A DNA stretch of 5,754 nt from Gammaproteobacteria bacterium. Its GTDB lineage: Bacteria; Pseudomonadota; Gammaproteobacteria; Eutrophobiales; Eutrophobiaceae. A program made the translations under genes and the position numbers. The notes beneath the pieces are model-generated. The model saw only the letters and a list, made by a program, of their open reading frames with translations. It had not been told where the DNA came from and did not search any database. Below are positions 1 to 5,754 of the stretch, one piece after another (positions within the stretch are counted from its first letter, which is position 1; every line of letters starts with the position of its first letter). The stretch is from the NCBI GenBank assembly GCA_016198885.1, contig JACQHV010000260.1, positions 1 to 5,754 on the forward strand. Direction: 5' to 3'.

Positions 1-87
1 ATTACATGCTTCACTTTTCACCCTCACCCTCGCCCTCCCCCGTCAAGGGGGAGGGTATTTAAATTTGAGATAGGTTCCAGTCGCAAA
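1..87 (-). other. nuoF-downstream intergenic spacer, no nuoG start seen
   Basis: This is the stretch after the nuoF stop codon, up to the window edge. On the minus strand, the direction of the operon, I find no open frame resembling the NuoG N-terminus; the only ATG (8..6) is followed at once by TAA. nuoG, which follows nuoF in most proteobacterial nuo operons, must therefore start beyond the window if it is present. The nuoF-nuoG gap would then be at least 87 nt, long compared with the overlaps at A/B and E/F. The spacer holds a GC-rich hairpin and short GTGAAAA and GTGAAGC words (listed separately). Confidence 0.7.
33..55. repeat. GC-rich 9-bp hairpin (REP-like) with CCCTC-type tandem flank
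   Basis: A perfect inverted repeat with arms CCCTCCCCC (33-41) and GGGGGAGGG (47-55) and a 5-nt loop, GTCAA. It is preceded at 21-32 by two more copies of a six-base CCCTCR word, so one arm continues a short tandem array. Imperfect palindromes of this kind are familiar as dispersed intergenic repeats in many proteobacteria; calling this one REP-like is from memory, not a search. It sits just after nuoF inside the expected nuo transcript. It could protect or attenuate the mRNA, but no T-tract follows the stem on the minus strand, so it is not a canonical intrinsic terminator. Confidence 0.6.
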
Positions 88-1389
88 TTATGCTGCTGCA
101 CTCTCGGGTTTTCCGACCATGCAACATTTGTAATCAATATGGTATTGAAACTCCTCTCTGAACTGTTTGATAAAACTCCTGACCGGCCACGCCGCTGCTT
201 CACCTAATGCGCAAATAGTATGGCCTTCAATCTTGCTCGCCACCGCATCCAGTTTATCCAGATCTTCCTGCCTTCCCTGTCCATGTTCTATCCGGCTGAC
301 AACGCGATAAAGCCAGCCGGTGCCTTCACGGCATGGTGTGCATTGCCCGCAGGATTCCGAATAATAAAAACGGGAAATCCGTTCCAGAACCTTGACCATG
401 CAGGTCGTATCATCCATTACGATCACAGCCCCTGAACCCAGTAATGAACCCGCCTTCTTGATGGATTCATAATCCATGTTGGTTTCCATCATCACATGAC
501 CTTGAACAACCGGTACGGAGGAGCCACCCGGGATGACCGCCTTCAGTTGCCGGCCGTTTCGTACACCGCCCGCCATCTCGAGTAATGTGGCGAAGGGTAT
601 CCCCATCGGCACTTCAAAATTACCCGGCTTATTGACATGACCGCTCACGGAAAAACATTTGGTACCACCGCTGTTCTGCACACCCACTCCTGCAAACCAT
701 TGCGCACCTTTCCTGATAATGGAAGGGACAGAGGCGAATGATTCAGTATTGTTGATCGTGGTTGGCCGGCCATAGAGACCAAATGTCGCCGGGAAGGGTG
801 GTTTGAATCTTGGCAATCCTTTCTTGCCTTCCAGGGATTCAAGCAGTGCTGTTTCTTCACCACAGATATAGGCGCCTGCGCCCAGAGTGGTATAGATATC
901 TACTTCGATATCTGAGCCCATAATTCCTTTGCCGAGATAGTTCTCTGCATAGGTCTCTTTCAGTGCCTGCTCAAAACGCAGGTAAGGCTCATCCATAAAC
1001 TCACCGCGTATGTAGTTATAGGCCACCTTTGTTTCCATTGCATAACAGGCAATCGCGAGCCCCTCCACCAGTGAATGTGGATTAAAACGCAGAATATCCC
1101 TGTCCTTGCAGGTGCCGGGTTCACTTTCATCAGAATTGCATACCACATATTTGGGTCCGGGCACCTTGCGTGGCATGAAACTCCATTTAAGGCCCGTTGG
1201 AAAACCTGCTCCACCGCGGCCACGCAATCCTGATGCCTTGACTTCTTCAATAATTTTCTCCGGTGGGATCTTTTCCCTGATGATGCGTGTCCAGGCCTCA
1301 TATCCGCCGACCTTGCGATAATTATCAAGCGTCCAGGGTTCATCAAACCGGAGTGTTGCATAACAGACTTCATTCAAATTCGGTACCAT
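88..1389 (-). CDS. nuoF: NADH-quinone oxidoreductase subunit F (NADH- and FMN-binding)
   Basis: NuoF is the 51-kDa-type subunit of the peripheral arm: it oxidises NADH, holds the primary acceptor FMN and carries [4Fe-4S] cluster N3. Numbering from the preferred start (433 aa, normal length), the glycine-rich [10 protein letters not shown] is at 57-66, NSDESEPGT at 85-93 and [10 protein letters not shown] at 170-179; these form the FMN/NADH site. The cluster ligands are C347, C350 and C353 (CGQCTPC) plus C393. I chose the ATG at 1389 because GGAG lies seven bases upstream and the start is only four bases past the nuoE stop; that GGAG runs into the nuoE TAG, which suggests translational coupling. 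An in-frame ATG at 1410 would add seven residues and overlap nuoE but lacks this spacing. The gene ends at TAA with a short Ala-rich tail, and I see no frameshift or missing ligand. Confidence 0.98.
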   Translation of the reverse strand: MVPNLNEVCYATLRFDEPWTLDNYRKVGGYEAWTRIIREKIPPEKIIEEVKASGLRGRGGAGFPTGLKWSFMPRKVPGPKYVVCNSDESEPGTCKDRDILRFNPHSLVEGLAIACYAMETKVAYNYIRGEFMDEPYLRFEQALKETYAENYLGKGIMGSDIEVDIYTTLGAGAYICGEETALLESLEGKKGLPRFKPPFPATFGLYGRPTTINNTESFASVPSIIRKGAQWFAGVGVQNSGGTKCFSVSGHVNKPGNFEVPMGIPFATLLEMAGGVRNGRQLKAVIPGGSSVPVVQGHVMMETNMDYESIKKAGSLLGSGAVIVMDDTTCMVKVLERISRFYYSESCGQCTPCREGTGWLYRVVSRIEHGQGRQEDLDKLDAVASKIEGHTICALGEAAAWPVRSFIKQFREEFQYHIDYKCCMVGKPESAAA

Positions 1390-1393
1390 TCGG

Positions 1394-1879
1394 CTACTCC
1401 AGTTTATCAAGAACCTCGTCTACCTTTTCGGGAGACAGATTTTCGTAGAATTTGTGATCCACCATCATCATCGGGCCACCACAACAGGCGGCAAGACACT
1501 CCTCCTCCTGTTTCAGGTAATACCGGCCATCTTTTGTCGATTCGCCTGTTTTAATCCCCAGTTTCTTTTCAATGTACGCAACGATTTCATCAGCGCCGCA
1601 GAGCATGCACGAAATATTCGTACAGACTGAAATACTGTGCCGTCCCACCGGTTGTATCTCAAACATGGAATAAAACGATGCAACTTCATATACTGCGATC
1701 TTCGGCAGTCCCAGATAATCTGCAACGGCATCCATAAGATCCGTCGTCAGAAAACCGTTGTTTTCATGCTGCACTTCACGCAGGGCTGCAAGCACTGCGG
1801 ATCGTTTCTGATCTGCAGGATATATCTTCAGCCACTGATCGATCACCTCTTTCGCGTGCTCTGATAGTTTATTATCCAT
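1394..1879 (-). CDS. nuoE: NADH-quinone oxidoreductase subunit E ([2Fe-2S] 24-kDa subunit)
   Basis: NuoE is the thioredoxin-like [2Fe-2S] subunit that pairs with NuoF in the NADH dehydrogenase module and carries cluster N1a. It is 161 aa, normal for proteobacteria. An N-terminal helical part (about 1-75, with the conserved [12 protein letters not shown] at 62-73) precedes the cluster domain. The four ligands are all present: C86 and C91 in CTNISC, then C128 and C132 in CLAAC. It is followed directly by nuoF, whose ribosome site overlaps the nuoE stop. Upstream it is separated from nuoD by 133 nt of repeat-rich sequence, and I see no strong Shine-Dalgarno before its ATG. That is unusual in an operon where E and F are otherwise so tightly packed. 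Confidence 0.98.
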   Translation of the reverse strand: MDNKLSEHAKEVIDQWLKIYPADQKRSAVLAALREVQHENNGFLTTDLMDAVADYLGLPKIAVYEVASFYSMFEIQPVGRHSISVCTNISCMLCGADEIVAYIEKKLGIKTGESTKDGRYYLKQEEECLAACCGGPMMMVDHKFYENLSPEKVDEVLDKLE

Positions 1880-1922
1880 ATTTTCGATTATGCTAACTTT
1901 CGTATATCTGCTTTCATTATTC

Positions 1923-2016
1923 GTAATTAGTGACCAGTAATTTGTGATTAGTAACTGATTATTTCATTAATAACATCAAACTAATCACCAATCACTAATC
2001 ACCAGTCACCAATCAC
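1923..2016 (-). repeat. Opposed heptamer arrays forming a long hairpin, nuoD-nuoE junction
   Basis: Two runs of five phased 7-bp units face each other. At 1982-2016 the minus strand reads GTGATTG, GTGACTG, GTGATTA, GTGATTG, GTGATTA. At 1923-1957 it reads CAGTTAC, TAATCAC, AAATTAC, TGGTCAC, TAATTAC. The arms are 35 nt each with a 24-nt spacer that has its own TTATT/AATAA mini-hairpin. As DNA they match at 25 of 35 positions. As RNA in the nuo direction, eight of the ten mismatches are G-U wobbles, so 33 of 35 positions pair; the exceptions are one A-A and one A-C. The nuoD stop codon (2015..2013) lies inside the first heptamer. Similar heptamer arrays are known in bacteria, for example cyanobacterial STRR repeats, but I do not assign this one to a named family. 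Confidence 0.8.
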
Positions 2017-3266
2017 CTGTCTATTTCTCCAAAAACAATGTCCTGAGTTCCGATCACCGCTACCACATCTGCCAGCATATGTCCCTTTACCATTTCATCA
2101 ATGGCGGAGAGATGCACAAAACCTGCGGCACGGATTTTTACCCGGTATGGTTTGTTCGCCCCGTCGGAGATTAAATAAATCCCGAATTCACCCTTGGGAT
2201 GTTCAACCGCAGAATAAACCTCTCCCTCGGGCACACAATAACCTTCCGTAAACAATTTGAAATGATGGATTAATGATTCCATATCGTCCTTCATTTCTTC
2301 ACGCCTTGGCGGCACCAGTTTATGATCATCAATGATTACAGGACCCGGATTTTTACGTAACCAGTCAACACATTGCTTGATTATCCGGTTGGACTGACGC
2401 ATCTCTTCAACACGCACGAGATAACGATCATAACAATCGCCATTGGTACCAATAGGGATATCAAAATCGAGTTTGTCATAAACTTCGTAAGGTTGTTTTT
2501 TACGCAAATCCCATGCAATGCCGGAGCCGCGTAACATGGGCCCGGTAAATCCGAGCTGCAGGGCGCGCTCGGGCGAGACAACACCGATATTTACCGTGCG
2601 TTGCTTCCAGATGCGATTGTCCGTCAACAGTGTCTCGTACTCATCCACGCATACTGGAAATCTTTCAGTAAAATTCTCGATAAAATCAAGTAACGATCCC
2701 TGCCGATTTTCATTCAGGCGTTTGACCTCTTCTTCATTGTGCCATCTGGAGGGTAGATACCGCGGCATGCTGTCCGGTAGATCACGATACACACCACCGG
2801 GACGGAAATATGTTGCGTGCATACGCGTCCCTGACACTGCTTCATAACAGTCCAACAGGTCTTCGCGTTCACGGAAACAATAGAGAAATACCGTCATTGC
2901 GCCTATATCCAGACCATGTGTGCCCAGCCACATGAGATGATTCAGGATACGGGTGATCTCTGAAAACATGACGCGGATATATTGAGCACGGATCGGCGGG
3001 GTAACACCAAGCAGGATTTCAATCGCACGCACGTAGGCATGTTCATTGCACATCATGGACACATAATCGAGCCGGTCCATATAGCCAATACTCTGATTAT
3101 AAGGTTTGCTTTCAGCCAGTTTTTCCGTGGCACGGTGTAACAGACCGATATGCGGGTCGGCCCGCTCAATGACTTCACCATCCATCTCCAATACCAGACG
3201 TAACACCCCGTGAGCAGCGGGGTGTTGCGGACCGAAATTCATGGTCATGTTTCTTATTTCAGGCAT
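2013..3266 (-). CDS. nuoD: NADH-quinone oxidoreductase subunit D (49-kDa subunit)
   Basis: NuoD is the 49-kDa-type subunit, related to the [NiFe]-hydrogenase large subunit, and forms much of the quinone cavity beside cluster N2 on NuoB. At 417 aa it is the usual stand-alone length; in E. coli the protein is fused to NuoC, so this organism keeps the ancestral split. The N-terminus carries [15 protein letters not shown] (9-23) and [10 protein letters not shown] (41-50). H19 and Y68 fall at the spacing of the quinone-headgroup His/Tyr pair (bovine H59/Y108), and D120 at that of bovine D160. The C-terminus ends VFGEIDR as in relatives. The MPEIRN start fits the family, though no clear Shine-Dalgarno is visible: heptamer repeats occupy the upstream region. 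The final Arg and stop codons border the next heptamer array. Confidence 0.98.
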   Translation of the reverse strand: MPEIRNMTMNFGPQHPAAHGVLRLVLEMDGEVIERADPHIGLLHRATEKLAESKPYNQSIGYMDRLDYVSMMCNEHAYVRAIEILLGVTPPIRAQYIRVMFSEITRILNHLMWLGTHGLDIGAMTVFLYCFREREDLLDCYEAVSGTRMHATYFRPGGVYRDLPDSMPRYLPSRWHNEEEVKRLNENRQGSLLDFIENFTERFPVCVDEYETLLTDNRIWKQRTVNIGVVSPERALQLGFTGPMLRGSGIAWDLRKKQPYEVYDKLDFDIPIGTNGDCYDRYLVRVEEMRQSNRIIKQCVDWLRKNPGPVIIDDHKLVPPRREEMKDDMESLIHHFKLFTEGYCVPEGEVYSAVEHPKGEFGIYLISDGANKPYRVKIRAAGFVHLSAIDEMVKGHMLADVVAVIGTQDIVFGEIDR

Positions 3267-3270
3267 TGGT

Positions 3271-3347
3271 TCGTTGCTCGTTGCTAGTGGCTAGTGGCTA
3301 GTGACTCGTAGTTCATTTCACGCTTCACGTTTTACATCACGGATCAC
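3271..3347 (-). repeat. Phased 7-bp repeat array across the nuoC end and nuoC-nuoD gap
   Basis: Reading the plus strand, eleven consecutive 7-bp units can be laid end to end. They include TCGTTGC twice (3271-3284), TAGTGGC twice (3285-3298), TAGTGAC (3299-3305), TCGTAGT, TCATTTC, ACGCTTC, ACGTTTT, ACATCAC and GGATCAC (3341-3347). The first five are clear; the later ones are degenerate and hold mainly by phase. The last four lie inside nuoC and encode its C-terminal residues (roughly IRDVKREA). The array ends four bases before the nuoD ATG, so it takes the place of a normal ribosome site. It has no long inverted partner, unlike the nuoD-nuoE array. Confidence 0.65.
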
Positions 3348-3983
3348 CTTGGGCACCAATACACGATTTTTGATGGTGACCGGCTGATACACGACTCTTT
3401 GTTTAGCCGGGTCATAACGCACCTCGACATTGCCCTCGAGTGGAAAATCCTTGCGGAAAGGATGGCCGATAAATCCATAATCCGTGAGTATCCTCCGCAG
3501 ATCCGGATGCCCGGTAAACAAAATGCCAAACAAATCGAAGGCCTCACGCTCAAACCAGTTTGCGGAAGCCCAGATATTGATGACTGAATCTATTTGAGGT
3601 GGATCCGTTTCAATTCTGCAGCGCAGGCGCAGGCGTTTATTATGTTTTAAAGACAATAAATGATACACCGCGGCAAATCGTGATTTAACCACGACGGCAT
3701 CACTATGAAATACACCCTCGCTAACCCCACGGCTGAAACCGGTATTGGTTGTACCTTCTGTTTCCCAGTCCGCCCGGCCATAGTCTATATAATCAACACC
3801 ACATACATCTGAAAGCTGTTCAAAGGAAAATTCTTCTTCATCGCGCAATGCCTGGCATACCTCGAGCAGGCGCTCGGGAGGTAATTCCGCAGTGACCTGT
3901 CCATAAGCCACATGACAATCCGTCAACACTCCCCCAAAACGCTGACTGAGTCGCGTTGCAAATGTCTGGACAGAATCTGTCAT
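3318..3983 (-). CDS. nuoC: NADH-quinone oxidoreductase subunit C (30-kDa subunit)
   Basis: NuoC is the 30-kDa-type structural subunit of the connecting module; it binds NuoD and NuoB and carries no cofactor. The 221-aa protein has a variable N-terminal half. The 30-kDa signature follows: [14 protein letters not shown] at 143-156, then [14 protein letters not shown] at 158-171 and [12 protein letters not shown] at 173-184. Its start is 19 nt after the nuoB stop, and no convincing Shine-Dalgarno is visible, so it may depend on coupling to nuoB translation. The last codons fall within a heptamer repeat, so the RDVKREA tail is probably repeat-derived and not conserved. Length and motifs otherwise indicate an intact, separate NuoC. 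Confidence 0.97.
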   Translation of the reverse strand: MTDSVQTFATRLSQRFGGVLTDCHVAYGQVTAELPPERLLEVCQALRDEEEFSFEQLSDVCGVDYIDYGRADWETEGTTNTGFSRGVSEGVFHSDAVVVKSRFAAVYHLLSLKHNKRLRLRCRIETDPPQIDSVINIWASANWFEREAFDLFGILFTGHPDLRRILTDYGFIGHPFRKDFPLEGNVEVRYDPAKQRVVYQPVTIKNRVLVPKVIRDVKREA

Positions 3984-4002
3984 ATATTAATGAGTGAATT
4001 AT

Positions 4003-4479
4003 TCAGCGAGCTATCGTATTGGTGCGTTTGATCTTGTTTTGCAGTTGAATAATACCAAACAAGAGTGCCTCGGCAGTTGGCGGACAACCGGGAACATAGA
4101 TATCGACGGGAACAATTCGGTCACAGCCGCGCACAACCGAATAGGAATAGTGATAATAACCGCCACCATTGGCGCATGAACCCATGGAGATAACCCAACG
4201 CGGTTCTGACATCTGGTCATAAACCTTGCGTAATGCCGGCGCCATTTTGTTAACAAGTGTCCCGGCAACGATCATGACATCTGATTGCCGTGGGCTGGGT
4301 CTGAAGACCACACCGAAACGATCAAGATCATAACGGGATGCGCCTGCATGCATCATTTCAACTGCGCAACATGCGAGCCCGAAGGTCATCGGCCACATAG
4401 AGCCGGTACGGGCCCAGTTCACCAGGTTATCCACTGTGGTAGTGACTATGCCCTGTTCGTGTACTTTTTCTATTCCCAT
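4003..4479 (-). CDS. nuoB: NADH-quinone oxidoreductase subunit B (cluster N2 subunit)
   Basis: NuoB (PSST type) holds the terminal [4Fe-4S] cluster N2, which hands electrons to quinone at the interface with NuoD. From the preferred ATG it is 158 aa, the common proteobacterial length. The ligands are all present: adjacent C37 and C38 in [12 protein letters not shown]102 in [11 protein letters not shown] and C132 in [11 protein letters not shown] prefer the MGIEKV start at 4479. It matches known family N-termini, has AAAGG about ten bases upstream, and overlaps the nuoA stop in the compact ATGGGAATAG arrangement typical of coupled genes. An in-frame ATG at 4500 would add MAQRCTG and lengthen the overlap to 31 nt. 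The C-terminal [10 protein letters not shown] is also family-typical. Very high confidence. Confidence 0.98.
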   Translation of the reverse strand: MGIEKVHEQGIVTTTVDNLVNWARTGSMWPMTFGLACCAVEMMHAGASRYDLDRFGVVFRPSPRQSDVMIVAGTLVNKMAPALRKVYDQMSEPRWVISMGSCANGGGYYHYSYSVVRGCDRIVPVDIYVPGCPPTAEALLFGIIQLQNKIKRTNTIAR

Positions 4480-4838
4480 TCCAGTGCACCTTTGCGCCAT
4501 TCATAAATAAATCCCACGACCAGGACAGCAAGAAAGATCATCATGGCCCAGAAACCAGCCATGCCTATCTTTTCCAGCGCCACTGCCCAAGGAAAGAGAA
4601 ATGCAATTTCAAGGTCAAAAATAATAAACAATATGGCAACGAGGTAATAACGCACATCGAATTTCATACGCGCGTCCTCAAAAGCTTCGAAGCCACATTC
4701 ATAAGGTGATTGCTTTTCACTATCTGCTCGTGCATGACCCATAATACGGCCAAGAACCAGACCTAAAGCGAGCATGACAACACCAATTGCGAGACCGACA
4801 AGGATAAAAACAAGGACAGGAAAATAATTTTCCAGCAT
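4470..4838 (-). CDS. nuoA: NADH-quinone oxidoreductase subunit A (membrane subunit)
   Basis: NuoA (ND3 homologue) is a small three-helix membrane subunit at the junction of the peripheral and membrane arms. The 122-aa protein shows hydrophobic segments at about 7-30, 62-86 and 93-112. The long cytoplasm-side loop between helices 1 and 2 carries the conserved SPYECGFE, with C48 corresponding to the ND3 loop cysteine. The second helix contains [12 protein letters not shown] with acidic D75 and E77, matching the conserved D79/E81 pair of E. coli NuoA. A GAGGG sequence lies 12 bases before the ATG, a rather long Shine-Dalgarno spacing. It is the first gene of the operon in this window, and its stop overlaps the start of nuoB. 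Confidence 0.97.
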   Translation of the reverse strand: MLENYFPVLVFILVGLAIGVVMLALGLVLGRIMGHARADSEKQSPYECGFEAFEDARMKFDVRYYLVAILFIIFDLEIAFLFPWAVALEKIGMAGFWAMMIFLAVLVVGFIYEWRKGALEWE

Positions 4839-4921
4839 TTTCAGCGTAGACCCTCAAAATATTTAAATGATTTCATAGGGTTACATATCAACAACGTGAC
4901 CATCTTACAGCCCATGGTTTA

Positions 4922-4927
4922 ATTATA
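4922..4927 (-). promoter_or_regulatory. Candidate -10 box for the nuo operon
   Basis: The minus strand reads TATAAT here, an exact sigma-70 -10 consensus, in an AT-rich stretch about 84 bases upstream of the nuoA ATG. No good -35 element sits at 16-18 bases; the nearest TTGCTT is 20 bases away. The hexamer lies between CCATG (4912-4916) and CATGG (4928-4932), an 11-base-spaced inverted pair that could be an operator or chance. The sequence shows only the match; promoter function is inferred. Confidence 0.35.
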
Positions 4928-5091
4928 CATGGTCTATTTATATAAAGAAGCAACAAAGCAAGCACTTGAAATACCGTGAAATGTGGGTCGTGAAGTGCAG
5001 TTTACGATTTGGGTAGTAGCACGTGAGGCATTGCCCTTTGGGTGTGACTTTGGGCCCGCATTCAAAATGCTTAACTATTTAATACCAGAAA

Positions 5092-5149
5092 AGGTGACAG
5101 ATTTATTTTTACTTCAACCAGTTCATGTTAGAAAATAAATCTGTCACCT
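5092..5149. repeat. Perfect 18-bp inverted repeat (possible RAYT/MITE-type palindrome)
   Basis: Arms AGGTGACAGATTTATTTT (5092-5109) and its exact reverse complement (5132-5149) flank a 22-nt centre. Outside the arms the match continues imperfectly (GAAA on the left, TTTTC on the right with one extra base). From memory, GACAGATTTATTTT-type palindromes recur in many proteobacterial genomes, often near IS200/REP-associated tyrosine transposase genes; no transposase is present here. It ends 19 nt before the DUF4160 start, so it occupies that gene's probable promoter or leader. It could be a non-autonomous mobile element or a hairpin acting on the transcript. Confidence 0.7.
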
Positions 5150-5168
5150 ATTTTCCGTTTTCTGCATC

Positions 5169-5558
5169 ATGTACACAGCTATGAACCTTGAGTCTGAGAT
5201 AAAAGAGTTGCAGCGTCAGCTTGCGCAAGTTGATCTGGTCACCGAATCTAGTACCCGCTCTGGAAGCAAATTGCTTGAGCTTCTCCTTCTAAAATCCAAA
5301 GATATAAAGGTCAAAATGTACCAGGAGCAGGGTCATGCCATGCCTCACATTCATATCGACTATGGGAGGCAGCATCATGTGGCGAGTTTTTCCATTGAAC
5401 CGCCGGCCAGACTCGAAGGTACGCTTGATCGTAAGTATGATAAAGAAGTTACAAAATGGGTTGCGTCTCATAAGCATAAGCTGCTTGAAATTTGGAAAAC
5501 ACTGCAGGCAGGTGGCGAAACCACCAGCTTGGTCGCTGAGCTTGCTGGCAATGCATAA
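5169..5558 (+). CDS. DUF4160 family protein
   Basis: A 129-aa soluble protein of unknown function. Residues about 46-112 match the DUF4160 pattern: IKVKMY followed by H56, H60 and H62 in GHAMPHIHIDY, then a short beta region, then a C-terminal helix with W97 and W109 (VTKWVASHKHKLLEIW). An N-terminal extension of about 45 residues looks helical and charged (LESEIKELQRQLAQ, residues 7-20) and may be a short coiled coil; many family members begin near the core. DUF4160 genes are often small accessory genes, frequently beside a DUF2442 gene, but no such partner is visible here. The start is uncertain: ATG at 5169 or 5181, neither with a Shine-Dalgarno. The gene runs divergently from nuoA and converges on the Sel1 gene. 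I do not assign a function. Confidence 0.85.
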   Translation: MYTAMNLESEIKELQRQLAQVDLVTESSTRSGSKLLELLLLKSKDIKVKMYQEQGHAMPHIHIDYGRQHHVASFSIEPPARLEGTLDRKYDKEVTKWVASHKHKLLEIWKTLQAGGETTSLVAELAGNA

Positions 5559-5580
5559 CCCAACGCTCAAGCTGACCGCC
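5553..5580 (+). other. attC-like half-site overlapping the DUF4160 stop codon
   Basis: The sequence GCATAACCC followed by CAACGCTCAAGCTGACCG looks like the first half of an integron attC site: a TAAC-type R'' box, then seven bases, then TCAAGC as in known L'' boxes. On the opposite strand GTTGGGT fits GTTRRRY. I cannot find the matching second half (L' and R') downstream, nor a clear GTTRRRY just before the gene. It may be a degenerate cassette remnant or a coincidence. Confidence 0.25.
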
Positions 5581-5591
5581 TTCCGCAACTT

Positions 5592-5631
5592 AAGGGGTAA
5601 AAGAACTTGAAATTTAAGTTCTCTTACCCTT
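5592..5631. repeat. Imperfect hairpin between convergent genes
   Basis: AAGGGGTAAAAGAACTT (5592-5608) pairs with AAGTTCTCTTACCCTT (5616-5631) apart from one bulged G and one A/C mismatch, around a 7-nt loop, GAAATTT. It lies between the DUF4160 stop (5558) and the Sel1 stop (5647), where a bidirectional terminator would be expected. Neither side is followed by a T-tract, so an intrinsic terminator is only possible, not shown. Confidence 0.5.
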
Positions 5632-5646
5632 GAACAGGACTGAAAT

Positions 5647-5754
5647 TTACTGCTTACTCTCGGAGATAAATTTTATTGCTTCCTCGTCGCCTTGATCAGC
5701 AGCCTTTTGGATCCAATACCCTGCCTGTTTTCTATCCTTTGGTACACCTTCGCC
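5647..5754 (-). CDS. Sel1-repeat protein, C-terminal fragment (cut by window edge)
   Basis: The last 35 codons of a minus-strand gene are visible, ending in TAA; the rest lies beyond the window. The residues GVPKDRKQAGYWIQKAADQG (3-22 of the fragment) match the Sel1-like tetratricopeptide-type repeat: the G-V-x-K-D turn, the aromatic W and the KAA-x-QG ending. Such repeats form helical solenoids used for protein-protein contacts in varied bacterial proteins, many of them secreted or envelope-linked. Nothing here tells which kind this is. The final unit is followed by a short charged tail (DEEAIKFISESKQ). The fragment is too short to be found by ORF length but is clear from the motif. Confidence 0.8.
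   Translation of the reverse strand, partial: GEGVPKDRKQAGYWIQKAADQGDEEAIKFISESKQ

Larger units (their letters stand above)
4839..5168. other. Divergent intergenic region between nuoA and the DUF4160 gene
   Basis: About 330 nt with no recognisable gene on either strand. Near nuoA it is AT-rich and holds the likely nuo leader and promoter. In the middle (4975-5009) are heptamer-spaced CGTGAAA and CGTGAAG words. CTTTGGG occurs twice (5035-5041 and 5048-5054), followed by a small GCATT/AATGC hairpin at 5058-5070. On the right is a perfect 18-bp inverted repeat. I looked for the tRNA-Leu that often precedes nuo in gammaproteobacteria and see no cloverleaf here. Confidence 0.6.

Noticed and set aside
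1389..1410. Longer nuoF start at 1410 overlapping nuoE
   Set aside because: The ATG at 1389 has GGAG at proper spacing and follows the nuoE stop directly; the extra MINWSSR residues are the nuoE end read in another frame.
1923..2016. CRISPR array
   Set aside because: The units are contiguous 7-bp words with no unique spacers of 25-40 bp, and the two halves are inverted rather than direct.
2518..2847. 109-codon plus-strand open frame antisense to nuoD
   Set aside because: It lies wholly inside a conserved gene on the other strand, has no recognisable motif, and its composition is that of reverse-read nuoD codons.
4479..4500. Longer nuoB start at 4500
   Set aside because: It adds MAQRCTG, not typical of NuoB, and needs a 31-nt overlap with nuoA; MGIEKV at 4479 matches family N-termini and has an AAAGG upstream.
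5121..5137. GTTAGAA upstream of the DUF4160 gene as a cassette recombination core site
   Set aside because: It breaks the GTTRRRY pattern at the last base and lies inside the 18-bp inverted repeat structure, so it is better explained as part of that element.
4839..5168. tRNA gene upstream of nuoA, as in many gammaproteobacteria
   Set aside because: No cloverleaf arms or conserved GGTTCGA-type T-loop could be found on either strand.
5592..5631. Intrinsic (Rho-independent) terminator
   Set aside because: The hairpin is plausible, but no run of T follows it on either strand, so it is listed as a hairpin only.

Overview
The window holds the 5' two-thirds or so of the peripheral arm of a respiratory complex I (NADH:quinone oxidoreductase, NDH-1) operon, read on the minus strand in the order nuoA-nuoB-nuoC-nuoD-nuoE-nuoF. 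Next to it is a short accessory stretch with a plus-strand DUF4160 gene and the 3' end of a minus-strand Sel1-repeat gene. NuoC and NuoD are separate proteins (fused in E. coli), and NuoB, from its preferred start, is 158 residues. The sequences closely resemble beta/gammaproteobacterial NDH-1 subunits. With moderate GC and several kinds of intergenic repeat, this suggests a non-enteric gamma- or betaproteobacterium. I cannot name a genus.

Layout from right to left along the operon: about 330 nt without a recognised gene upstream of nuoA (4839-5168) carries a candidate promoter and a perfect 18-bp inverted repeat. nuoA and nuoB overlap, nuoB and nuoC are 19 nt apart, and nuoE and nuoF are coupled by a Shine-Dalgarno that runs into the nuoE stop codon. 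The nuoC/nuoD and nuoD/nuoE junctions are instead filled with phased 7-bp repeats that begin inside the last codons of the upstream gene. Beyond nuoF, at least 87 nt with a GC-rich hairpin separate it from the expected nuoG, which does not start inside the window.

Functionally, NuoE and NuoF (NADH oxidation, FMN, [2Fe-2S] and [4Fe-4S]) feed electrons towards NuoB (cluster N2). NuoB works with NuoC and NuoD (the quinone site) docked on the membrane arm, of which NuoA is the first subunit. All expected cofactor ligands in these six subunits are present, so the genes look intact and functional.

The most notable non-coding structure lies between nuoD and nuoE: two opposed arrays of five heptamers each. 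When transcribed in the nuo direction they can pair at 33 of 35 positions. Eight of the ten DNA mismatches become G-U wobbles in the sense mRNA, which would not happen in the antisense RNA. This strand bias hints that the hairpin matters as RNA. I see no new multi-gene system; the novelty here is in the intergenic repeats.
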